Positions 54,727 through 64,000 of a stretch of 64,000 nt of DNA are shown here, one piece after another (position 1 is the first letter of the stretch; the number at the start of each line of letters is the position of its first letter). A program made the position numbers and the translations under genes. The notes below the pieces were generated by a model. The model did not search any database. It was given only the letters and a program-made list of their open reading frames with translations, and was not told the DNA's origin. The stretch comes from Gonatopus flavifemur (taxonomy: Eukaryota; Arthropoda; Insecta; Hymenoptera; Dryinidae), in NCBI GenBank assembly GCA_018340375.1, contig JAFFJZ010000013.1, positions 3,140,501 to 3,204,500 on the forward strand, written 5' to 3'.

Positions 54727-56122
54727 TGTGATGTTTTTAGAGAATTGTATTACAATTCAGAATCAACGACTCAATCGTTTCTTTGGTTTATAAATGAGAG
54801 CCAGATTCTGACACCAGTTCGTTTTAGGGTTGCAACGAACAAATCAGTAAAATGAAGAATATTTGTCGAGGATGACTGAAATTTGATTTATCTTGTATGG
54901 GACTCAAGTTTTCAATTAGACTTCTTCAAACGAGTGAGAGGGACACTCCCCATACAGAGAGCCGATTTGATTGTTGCTAACAAGTCAATTTATATATTCC
55001 TTTTATTCAGAAGTGATAAACTGGTGATGAGAAATTTGAAAAAGGAACACTTACTTCACCCAATTACGGAATGATTTCCATAGATTTCTCTCCCCTCAAG
55101 ACTTCTCAAAATCAGTATGAATGATGAATTTCGGTTTTCACAATTTGTTTATTGACACTATTGTTGCAAGTCTGTTTTAACAATTCACAAATTTTGGATT
55201 TCCACAGTTCTTTTGCTTTAATTCAATACCATATAGATGAATAAGATAACCGCACATAAGTTCTTTTCACATACGTCCAAGACTCAAACGCGCACGGGAC
55301 TTCGAAAAACCGAGCGTAAACCACGACTTCAATTAGTATTCGAGAGTGAAGTTTTCTTCGTTCCAACTCTTCTCGTCAACTTCGACATCCCTGCTTCAAG
55401 GTGAAGGCGTGTCGAAGATGATGGAGTTCTCTAATAAGCGACCACTTGGTCAGCTCTTTTCGTCCACACCGATGGCCGTCAACTGCATTCCTCCACGTAT
55501 TGTTATGGAAAAGAAAATGGAATAGGATATTGGGTGCTGATAGCTGGAGATTTGAAACAGTGGTATCATTGAGTCTATATATGCTTTGCATGCTGAAATG
55601 ATAGATGAAATTCACATTGTAACTCTTGGGAACGGAAATATTATATTTCTATTTTATTATTTGAATGTTGAAATTCGATTCATTTGCAAAGTGATTCAAT
55701 GGATAAAGTTTCAACTGAATTTGTTGGATTTCAGAATTTGAATTTGAATACAGGATATTATAATGTGTTAATATCCATCACCTCAGCATTGAAGGTTGAA
55801 GAAGGCAGAGGAAACAAAAGGAAATTCTGACTTCGGGAACAATAGGTTGACCCGAAGTGTTTTCATACACTGGTTTTCAAGGTCAGTTGTCTCAACATTG
55901 ACAGGTTCATGAGGGTGGCTCGAAGTAAAAGGGAAAATGCAGGATGACGGTCCATCAATATAAGTATGGCCGCACTTCCACTTCATAATGTGAAAATTCG
56001 ATTATCCTCAAGACCGCTCTTCGGACATATTCAATTGATCAGAGAAGATGGAATTTCAAATGTTAAGGGAAATTCTCTGAATATATGGCAAAAAAAAGAA
56101 AGAAATGGTGCGGGACGTAACA
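54727..56122 (-). repeat. 5' LTR
   Basis: Plus-strand termini TGTGATG ... GTAACA. The partner is 37387-38777. It is followed by the duplicated target ATCT. Differences from the partner include a short insertion near 54745 and scattered substitutions. Confidence 0.95.
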
Positions 56123-56816
56123 ATCTCAAGGGGCTGAAAATGTCCAAATTCGAATGAACTACCATTTTTACTCTCACCGTAGGAATTCCACTATACACAA
56201 ATTGGAAAAAGAAATTTCACTGGAATTTCTGAAAAGTTCAGAAAAAATCCCAACTTTTATGCCTGATTAGTAATTCTGTGTGTTGAGACCTTCTCGAGAT
56301 ATACGCATCTAAAAAGAACTGGATTTGTCAAAACTGAAAGCTCCGACACATTGTGAACGGGTGAACACAATAAACTAAGAAATAGCAAACAAGCAAATTT
56401 GACAAATATCCCATATTTCTCAACGAAGAATTCAAAAATAATTATTCTAAAAATATTGAGGAACTCATTGTGAATCTGACCTGCAATAATTCATATATGT
56501 TTTATATGTGATCCACAATTGTTGATCTACCGATTCGGAGTTCATATATGAGCCATATATGGTTTCCAAGAATAAGCGGGTGTTCATATACGTGAAAGAA
56601 GTCGCTTCTTTCAAGCGACCGGCGGTGGCTCGAGTGAGAGGGGGATGGAGTCCGGTCCCAACGGACCGCGTTCAATTCTCTTAGGAGGCCTTGTTTTATA
56701 CCCCTCAATGAATGGAAATAAATCATATATGTTTGGATTACTCATAACATATATGATCCATAGATGGTTTATATATGGGGCATATATGGGTGATATATGG
56801 TGCATTCCCACTAGGG

Positions 56817-57140
56817 TTATGATTCGGTCTGTAAAGAAATCATTCACTTCATTTGATATTATAAAGTCATGGTGTTTTTGACAGAATTCACCCCTTCCTA
56901 TGTGTCAATTTTTCAAACGCACGAGTAGATTTTTCTTCTCAACTTTTCCCATGTGTTTTTTTTTATTTCATATAGATATCTCATTCATTCATCATACAGA
57001 ATTTTTTCATTGTATTTTGTGAGATATTTGAGATATGTTTCAAGTAATTCTTCCATTGTTCTTTTGTTCTCTATTCTTTTAATCACTGTTAAACTGTCAT
57101 TCATTCATCTTCTCATTCACTTCGTTGATATCATATAAAG
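56817..57140 (+). repeat. R-family unit, right-hand remainder
   Basis: TTATGATTCGGTCTGTAAAG and the following DNA (GATATTATAAAGTCATGGT, ACGAGTAGATTTTTCTTCTC) continue the unit cut at 34852, as judged from the unbroken unit at 34242-34400. Confidence 0.85.
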
Positions 57141-57769
57141 ATAACCTGTTAATCGCTCCATTGATTGACAAATTGATACATACACTTGTTGACGTTTGAA
57201 CTATATTGGAAATAATGAAAGACCATTGGATGTTGAAAGGAAAAAAGAGACGGAATACATTTAGTTACCATTGAAAACATAGCCGAAATGATCAGAACAT
57301 ATGGGGATATTTGGAAACCGACCCGTAAAAGTGGATAACAAAAATCTCGTGATGACGAGACCCTTATGGAGAAAGTCGTGTTTTGATCGCATCAAATTTA
57401 TAATTATTTATGTTCCAGTATCGCGTGAATTGATCAAAAGTTCGTATTGTGCTCAATTAAAAGTGTATAGTCTAATTATATAGGAAAAGTTCCATTATTT
57501 TCGTGATACGAAATATGCGTTGAGTTATTGTGGAGTGAAAATTTTTTTAATCATAGAAAATGTCGTTTCACGAGTATAGATACACGGTAGCGCACGACTT
57601 TCATGTTATGTTTTCAGGTTGTTTTTTTCATGTACTTGGCGTCGAGACGCTACCGCGTCTCTTGATTAATTTAAAAGCAAGATTTCTTTCAGGATTGATA
57701 TTTTCAAAACATACATATTCCTTTTCTAGAAATCCTCGCAATAAAAATTTGCCTTTAATCTTAGGGGAA
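57141..57769. other. Non-coding AT-rich spacer
   Basis: I see no gene. CGGTAGCGCACGA and GGTCTC-like words near 57585-57660 (CGAGACGCTACCGCG) show weak complementarity only. Confidence 0.4.
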
Positions 57770-58061
57770 CCCTGGTGAAAGGGAAGCGTGTATTAGGAAG
57801 TGTCACAAACGTAGTTGGGAAGTATTTGGAACGTAGATTTGAGCGTATACCGAGCGTCAAGTGGGACATCAGGAGTAGTTCGAACGTATATTTGGAGTAT
57901 GCGAAGCGTATGGGAAGAAACACGAATTTCATAGAAACCGGGCTTCACACACGGAAGCGTAATTGGAGAGTGGATAAGAAGCATGGGAAAAGTATCAGAA
58001 AAGTCATCTGAAACAGTCTTACGCTTCCGTTACTGTTTATGACACGCTTCCCTTTCACCAG
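57770..58061 (+). repeat. MITE family C, copy 1 (292 bp)
   Basis: The ends CCCTGGTGAAAGGGAAGCGT and (reverse complement) TCTGGTGAAAGGGAAGCGTG are inverted. A second copy lies at 59689-59982 in the same orientation, with shared words AATTTCATAGAAACCGGGCT and TACGCTTCCGTTACT. Confidence 0.9.
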
Positions 58062-58069
58062 AGAATGAG

Positions 58070-58861
58070 TATGTATCTCGTGTCAATAAAACTGTCGCTG
58101 CAGAAGAATTCGAAAGCGTCACATCTTGCTGCAGTCAAGAATGTTATGAAAAGATTGAGACCTCGGAACAAAAATACTTTTTTCACGTATTCTGGAAATC
58201 AACTGGCGGATATACAGCTCAGAATTGTTCACTGCGTGGAATGATGTTGATGGAAACTGGAAAATCTTGCGAAGGGAAAAATAACAAAATTATCTGTTGG
58301 GAATATTTTTTTCATCATCGAACAAATGATCTGTCAGTGTGTCGAGGCTTTTCATGTTCTTTGTTGAAGATTCATGAACCTAGCTTTCCCAAAATCCGAA
58401 ACAGAATGAAAAATAATGAGTCTCTGGGAGAGAACAGAGGTGAAGGAAGCAAGGAGAGTTGAATTCGATCAACTATTGATGTGAAAAAAATGATTCTAGA
58501 GCATTGTTCATCTAAACCACACTCTGAGTCTCATTATAAGCGTGAAGATTCTTCAGTGCAATATTTTGATAACCTCGATTCAACAATAACGAAATTGTAC
58601 AGTTTGTTTCTGGAATATCATGCCATTAGAACCGGCGATTCCAACGCTCCCTCAAGTGAGTCAACGTACATGATATATTTTAATCACAATTTGAATTTCA
58701 TATTCCCAAAGCCATGCACTGATGTTTGTAACTTTTGTTTCGAACCTAAAAATGATGCTAATAATGAAGATTCATTAGGACATAAAGAACTCGTAGAAAA
58801 ACACAAAGTATTGACAAAAGTCTATCCTCGAAGAGAATCAGGTTTTATGTCTGGAATTTGA
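58070..58861 (+). pseudogene. Transposase-like remnant, Cys-rich type
   Basis: The frame 58241-58459 and the next one (58470-58861, after a stop and frame change) read TAQNCSLRGMM, DLSVCRGFSC, then SHYKREDSSVQYF, TITKLYSLFLEYHA, and finally NFIFPKPCTDVCNFC. The order VCR..F / SHY.R..S..YL / LY.LY / NF..PK.D.C..C is one I associate with an uncharacterised transposon-encoded protein family common in insects and cnidarians. I cannot name the superfamily. The catalytic part after the C..C block is missing. It sits between two MITE C copies. Confidence 0.5.
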
Positions 58862-59252
58862 TTTTGCCCAGAATTCACCTCAGAATTTACCTCTCCCGAA
58901 AATTCCGGTCCCAGATCAATTTTATCGGAGACTGATATGGTTGAACATTTTTAATGTGATTACTTTTGGGAATAATAAAAATAGTGACATCCCACTGAGC
59001 GAAATAACATTCCAGAAATATTTCAGGAACTTCGTCTTCGAAACATGGAACGTTTCAGAGATCACGACATTATCACCTCAGAGACGTCTCAGAGACTGCT
59101 AATGTCCGCCCATTGAAATGTTTCCAAAGGAACGTTTCAATGAAAACCCTCTACAGAAACGTTTTCATGTTTTCAGAAATGTCTCAGTTGTGACCACTCA
59201 GGACATCGCCCATGAGATCTCTCAAAAATATCCAAATTTGAAACGTTCATGA
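58862..59252. other. Non-coding region with GAAACGTTTC words
   Basis: Between 58995 and 59250, words such as GGAACGTTTCAGAG, GAAACGTTTTCATG and TTTGAAACGTTC recur in both orientations. This looks like a diverged inverted-repeat element, but clear ends could not be fixed. Confidence 0.4.
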
Positions 59253-60729
59253 TCCCTGGTAGAAATTTTCTTTAGTACATCGAGAGTTACTCATAAGTTT
59301 ACCTATCTTACTTGTGAGTCACTCATAAGGAAAACTTACGAGTAACTTAGTAGAATGTGACACGTCACTCAACTAAATTCTAGTCATCAAAACTAGCGAG
59401 GCACTCAGTAGTAACTGACCAGGAACTTATAAGAAACTAGCGCCACACTCATGACAGCAATTATATGCCAAAAAAGTTGTGAAGTTATAATAATACATCA
59501 ACGATGATTATTCAGTAAAATATGCATGCTTTGGCCAAAAATGTTCTTGAAAATCATTGAAATTTGAGCAAAAATCATGTTTCAGAGGAGACACTTGCAG
59601 ATTACCACCAACGTTCACTTCGTGCTCAATGCGATGGAGAGAATATTGGAAACCTCGGAGAGAATCGGACCTAACTAAACCAATTCCTCCCTGGTGGAAG
59701 GGAAGCGTGTAATAGAAAGTGTCAGGACCGTAGTTGGAACGTATTTGGAACGTGGACTTAAGCGTATACTGAGCGTCAAGTGGAACATTAAAAGTGGTTC
59801 GGAAGTATATTTGAAGTGTGTGAGGCGTATCCGAAAAAACCCCAATTTCATAGAAACCGGGCTGTACGCACGGAAGCGTAATCCAAGAGTGGATAGGGAG
59901 CATGTGAGAAGTATTAGGAAAGTAATCTGAAACATGCTTACGCTTCCGTTACTCTTTATGACACGCTCCCCTTCCACCAGGGCTACCTAATGTTGCGCGA
60001 TCTACTATTCTAACGCCCTAACGACCTCAGCTAAACCGGTCCCCACGCGATGCAGTAGAAAAGATCAATCAAAGTGACGTGTTTATCCGATTCAATCATC
60101 CGTCGGTTGAATATAATAATCTATGAGCCTGTGTGAAAATTGCAGTTCGGTTGACAGATGTGAGGTTAAATTTATGTGATCACAAAAATGGATGAATTAT
60201 TTTTGTGAAATGTGTGGTGGTTATTTCTTGAATAATGTGTATCAAAAAATGTGTTGGTAAGTGCAAAATGAATTAGTAAATCAGTCATAGCTGTTGTAAC
60301 ATGTCAAAAAATCATAATTTGTTGATGCAGTGATAATGAATTATCTTCAAATACTTACATCAGTACTTCTAGGCAAAAACTCAAGGATCATATTAATTTT
60401 GTAATAAATATGAGTCATGAAGAACTCATTTGATCAAAAATATGTCAAAAGAATGTTCAAAATGAATTGCAAAAAACTTGGATTATTCACTTGCAGCTCG
60501 ACGGATGGTTTGACTTTTCAAATTGAAGAGTACTCTTCATGTTGGAAGTTTCCGATTTGAGGAAAAAGCCGCATTTTCTGAGTTGAATTCATTTTCAGGG
60601 TGATGAGAAACTTGTAGGAAGAGTTTGGAAGTTGGGTGGAATCTATATTGATCTATATTACTCAACTAGTTCCCCCTCACTAGTGCTCCACGAGTTGTGG
60701 GGAAAAACTTATGATATTTCTACCAGGGA
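59253..60729. mobile_element. 1.5-kb TIR element, CCCTGGTAGAAAT type
   Basis: The left end TCCCTGGTAGAAATTTTC and the right end (reverse complement TCCCTGGTAGAAATATCA) are inverted. No ORF belonging to it is recognised. The MITE family C copy at 59689-59982 is nested inside. Confidence 0.75.
59689..59982 (+). repeat. MITE family C, copy 2 (294 bp)
   Basis: The ends CCCTGGTGGAAGGGAAGCGT and (reverse complement) CCCTGGTGGAAGGGGAGCGT are almost perfect inverses. It is collinear with 57770-58061 over its whole length. Confidence 0.93.
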
Positions 60730-60807
60730 TACGTTTGATTTTGGAATATCATTGGAATTTCATCTAGGGGAACTTTGAGAGATGTTGATCACATTGGAAC
60801 AAGATAC

Positions 60808-61062
60808 ACGGAGAAAAATGCGGCTCGAGAGGAAAGTAATCTTTTGATGGAAATTAAAGAATATTTCCTAAAATCTGAGAATATTCCTCAAAATCTGAGA
60901 GTTTTCCTTAAGCAGCGTAATAAAGAGAAAACGGTTGACATTTTTGTTGAATTCTATTTGAAAAACATTAGGAAACTATCGATACTTAACAAACAATAGG
61001 AAGATATATGAACTTTTCTGAAGTCGCGCATGAAATTTTACAAAGTGAATAAGGAAATTTCG
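60808..61062 (+). repeat. CACGGAG-type repeat, single arm
   Basis: CACGGAGAAAAATGCGGCTC and the following words (GAATATTTCCT, AAACGGTT, TACTTAACAAA, AAATTTTACAAAGTGAATAA) match the left arm and core of the foldback at 26888-27304. No right arm was seen. Confidence 0.7.
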
Positions 61063-63060
61063 AAACCCTTATATTCACTTTGTAAAATTTCACGCAGAGA
61101 CCCGTGTCTGAGACAACGGAGACCGTTTCAAAAATTCTTGAATAGACAATAATAAAGAAATTTGTCTCGCCAAGACAATTAAGCATACAAGCATACCACA
61201 CTCACACATCGATGTTTCGCGGTGGCCACCTTGTCGAGAATTGGCGTAGTCGTTGTAGGAGGAGAACCCAATCGATGACATCCGCGATGCGAAAGTGAGA
61301 AACGGAGCACTCCTTTATCTGGCACTTCGCGAAGAAGCTTGCGAGGACATTTTTGAGTTGAATGGATAACTTATATGCATCATAGGATTTAGAAGAGAAT
61401 CGCGTTGATCACGTGTGAAATTACAAAGGAGAGAAGTACGTCCGTACTCCGTGAGTTGCGATGAGCCTCTGATCAGAGAGGGGGTAAACGGTCTCGTGAC
61501 TCAGGAGGAATATTGTCCCCTTCCTTCCATCCCCTGGAAGAGATACTGGATACAAGAATTCATGCAGTGGTAGTACCAAAGGTAGAGGTTCCTCAGGCTC
61601 GAACAATGAGTCAACAACAATTGAACGATGTCCAATCGTTGACAAGGTATTCAAGTGTTGATGGGCAAGAGTTTTTTAATGATTTATTGAACAAATCTGT
61701 CCACAAAATATTGAGAAAGGATGGAACCTGTTAACAAAACTGGCATAATTCACAAATTAAGAGAAAATGTTCCGCAAAAGTGACGAAGGAAGTCAATATG
61801 AGTTTCAAATGTTCGAGAAGGAAATTGCCATTCTTCTACTGTGATATATTGTTAAATTCAAGAGCTATACAAAGCTATATAAAGTTATACATCTTGTCTA
61901 AAAAGTTTATGATTTATATCTTGAAATAAAGTGATTGAAAAAAATTTTAATACCTAATATCCATTGAATCCTGTGGATGAGAATATGACTTTTTCAAAAA
62001 TGTTTGCCGTTGTTCATTAATGGGACATGTTATCCTCGATGACACATTGGAAAAATTAGGAATAGATCTTGTATGAATGATGTTTCACTCAATGTTCCCT
62101 CATGAGGAATTTGGAGTATTCGACATTAACATAAAACATGACAAAAAAAAAACGAATCCCATTTTTTGGGTATAATTTTAATTGTTTACATAAATAAATA
62201 ATATTAGTATTGTAAACATGCTTGATACATAATCTATTCTTCAAGTGAAACAAGAAACTTGTTTGTCTACCTGATTTTCCTCAAATACGAGACGTTTCTT
62301 TATAATATAGTTCCAAACAAGTTGTTTATAATAAAGAATCCATCATGAATCCTGCAAAAATGATTCGATATTTGGATTCTCTGATACAAAAAACATGAAA
62401 GTACCTTGGGAAATCGCGTGGACTTTTGTTTCGTGCAGCCTCGTACGTTTGACCCAGGAACGACGTAGAAATAACGGAGAATATGAGTTGCGCGCTCATG
62501 AATGAATAGCTGTATTTTCCAAACCAAGAGCTTAATTGATCTGGAATTTTCCAGGGAGTCAGTCCATACACTAGTGAACAATTTCGTCGCTGGAAGTTTG
62601 TTGTAGCTCATACTTCCCTCGACACTTCTCTAATACAAAGCTCGAAAAACATGATTTTCACTTTGGATTGAAAAATTAATGATTCAGAATAATTTCTTAC
62701 AAAGTTTTCCACATCATCGTCTTCCACCAAGTTTCATAGACAAGATTTGATTCACTCCGGAATGGTGAAAAATACAAAACTCAGAGCAGGTTTAACATCG
62801 AAAACCATTGATTTTCAGACCAAGAATATTTGCAGTTTTCATTTTTTTTACTAAGGAATTATTGATCACAGAAAAAAAATCGTAAACGAAGGCTAAGGTT
62901 GATTTTTCAAGACCTATCGTCTGTTATTCTTGGTCTCCCGAATTCGACTTTCTTATTTTGAAGTCGAATGTTACAGCTTGGACAATACTTTCACGCCTTC
63001 CCGAGCGCGCGACCGTTTGTTGCTTCTGGCCGCTCAATTGTAAAGTGATTCCTTAATCAA
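61063..63060. other. Stretch without a recognised gene
   Basis: About 2 kb, less repeat-like than the rest. Short frames occur: plus 61606-61734, 42 codons from an ATG, starting MSQQQLNDVQ; and minus 62611-62300. Neither shows a domain. They could be chance ORFs. Confidence 0.35.
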
Positions 63061-63104
63061 AATTTCAAGCTGTGAACTCAACATTCTCTCATCATCATTT
63101 ACAG

Positions 63105-63352
63105 AGGATTCGAAATTATATTCGGATTGTTTAAAAGCTATGGTCAAAAGTTCCAAAATATTGTCAGAATTTATCAACATACTGTACAAACAAAAGAGAG
63201 CAATAAAAAAAATCAGGAGATATCATGTGATGGTTGACACAATGATGAAAAAATGTGATGTTCCACATACCACAGAAGGTCAAAAAGAACTCAACTTAAG
63301 AATTCAACATGAATTCTTCAAATCTTTGAGTACTCTTTGTGAACTAGTGTGA
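63105..63352 (+). CDS. Possible terminal exon of an unknown gene
   Basis: A good acceptor (pyrimidine-rich CATTCTCTCATCATC then TTTACAG at 63098-63104) precedes an open frame (codons from 63107) to TGA at 63352. It reads about 82 residues, Lys/Leu/Ile-rich and helical in appearance (SKILSEFINILYKQKRAIKK). The frame begins upstream of any ATG, so it would be an internal or last exon of a gene whose other exons lie to the left or are not recognisable. I know no family for it. It may be a host gene or chance. Confidence 0.35.
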
Positions 63353-64000
63353 TGTAGGGGGTTTCACGGGAAGAATATCTGTTGAAATTAAATTTCACAG
63401 TGAGCAGTGACTTTGAAGTATAGATATTTCAAGAACGGAGATGGAAGTGTAAAATGCAACTCACAATTATGGCTACCAACGGTGATCGATGTTGGTAGGG
63501 AACAAGAATGAGAAGCGGGAAGATTTATATCTAATAATAACAGATATGAAAATATTTTGTGTAACAAAAAGTATAACACTTGTAGATTTGGACAGATGCA
63601 TCTGATGATGAAAAAATGCATTGGACAATGTTGCACTCTGAAATTAATTGAATGAAATATGTAGAGTTGGTGTTTCACATAAATATAGCTCAAGTAAACA
63701 ACTGGCAAGCTTGATAGGTTGAAATGCAATCACTTCTATGACGTATGTATAATGTGGAATTTTCTATTTCTGACCATTGTTCTAACCTCCCAACTGCCTC
63801 AAAAAATATATGGAAAAATATATCATTAACGGAAATTATTTTATTGCTATAATAATTTGGAAGTGTTATAGCATGAAGGGCGAGAGGGCTCTCCGTAAAT
63901 AAATAACGCGAATATTAGGAGGTGAAGGGATGCTCTATAAATAATCATCCTGTCAATATATGTAGAGGGAGAGGTTCCCTAATAGAAACGAATCGTATAT
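63353..64000. other. Right-edge AT-rich DNA
   Basis: No gene or clear repeat is recognised. AATAAA occurs near 63897, over 500 bp after the exon-like segment, and could be a polyadenylation signal. Confidence 0.4.

Larger units (their letters stand above)
37387..56122 (-). mobile_element. 18.7-kb errantivirus-like LTR retroelement
   Basis: Direct LTRs of about 1.39 kb (37387-38777 and 54727-56122) start TGTGATG on the plus strand, and the right copy ends GTAACA. They are flanked by the 4-bp duplication ATCT (37383-37386 and 56123-56126). The empty site is seen in the tandem neighbour at about 36240. Sense is the minus strand: 5' LTR, primer site, long leader, gag, protease, RT-RNase H, acidic linker, integrase, env, an RRM/F-box/LRR ORF, foldback element, polypurine tract, 3' LTR. 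Most gypsy-type elements are 5-10 kb, so this one is unusually long. LTRs differ by many substitutions and small indels, and retroviral ORFs have stops, so the insertion is not recent. Confidence 0.95.
34853..56816. mobile_element. 22-kb TIR-bounded block containing LTR element
   Basis: The left end CCCTAGTGGAAATTAATCAT and the right end (reverse complement CCCTAGTGGGAATGCACCAT) are inverted and continue into ATATATG-rich subterminal repeats. R-family sequence is continuous across the two outer ends (GGAGT | TTATGATTC, compared with the unbroken GGAGTTTATGATTC near 34240). Without the LTR retroelement the block is about 3.2 kb and non-coding. Confidence 0.7.

Noticed and set aside
34853..56816. 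A giant autonomous DNA transposon (Polinton/Teratorn-like) because of the 22-kb TIR span with retroviral-type integrase
   Set aside because: No polymerase B, protease or capsid genes of Polintons are present. The integrase belongs to the LTR element, whose LTRs and target duplication explain its presence.
57770..59982. A conserved 78-codon ORF in both MITE family C copies (57775-58011 and 59694-59930)
   Set aside because: It starts only with GTG, is confined to the MITE, and its conservation simply follows DNA homology between the two copies.

Overview
This window is eukaryotic, AT-rich, intergenic DNA made almost entirely of transposable elements. Three things point to an insect: an intact mariner, an errantivirus-type LTR element whose Env resembles the baculovirus F family, and a PIF/Harbinger element with a MADF-BESS partner gene. 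Introns with GT/AG signals, 8-bp, TTAA and TAA target duplications, and many palindromic MITEs also exclude a bacterial genome. I cannot name the species. No rRNA, tRNA or CRISPR was seen.

Layout. 1-1500: a MITE beside a complete mariner with 36-bp perfect terminal repeats and an open transposase. 1890-8100 (minus): a decayed Helitron replicase-helicase (zinc/basic N-terminus, DUF6570-like domain, HUH Rep, Pif1 helicase) with a ubiquitin-specific-protease-like domain at its C-terminus. 10529-19070: a PIF/Harbinger element with an intact four-exon MADF-BESS gene (plus) and a 5'-incomplete DDE transposase (minus). It is loaded with nested foldback and TTAA-flanked MITEs. 19150-23140: a very dense block of nested palindromic MITEs. 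23436-24224: exon-like coiled-coil/polyQ sequence, followed by a purine tract of about 380 bp.

25480-57140 was originally a short tandem array of units of about 630 bp. It has been split by two large insertions. The first is a 7.6-kb TIR element (26115-33727) holding a Foldback-like element, other palindromes and a dead mariner. The second is a 22-kb TIR-bounded block (34853-56816). That block contains an 18.7-kb LTR retroelement (37387-56122) with recognisable LTRs, a TSD (ATCT), a primer site, a polypurine tract and gag-pol-env on the minus strand.

The most interesting feature lies inside that LTR element, between env and the 3' LTR. It is a fully open, GC-richer 574-aa ORF predicted to join an RRM, an F-box and leucine-rich repeats. 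Every retroviral ORF in the element carries in-frame stops, but this one does not. The rest of the window (57000-64000) holds two copies of a MITE of about 290 bp, a 1.5-kb TIR element, the remnant of another transposase-like gene, and one exon-like segment near the right edge.
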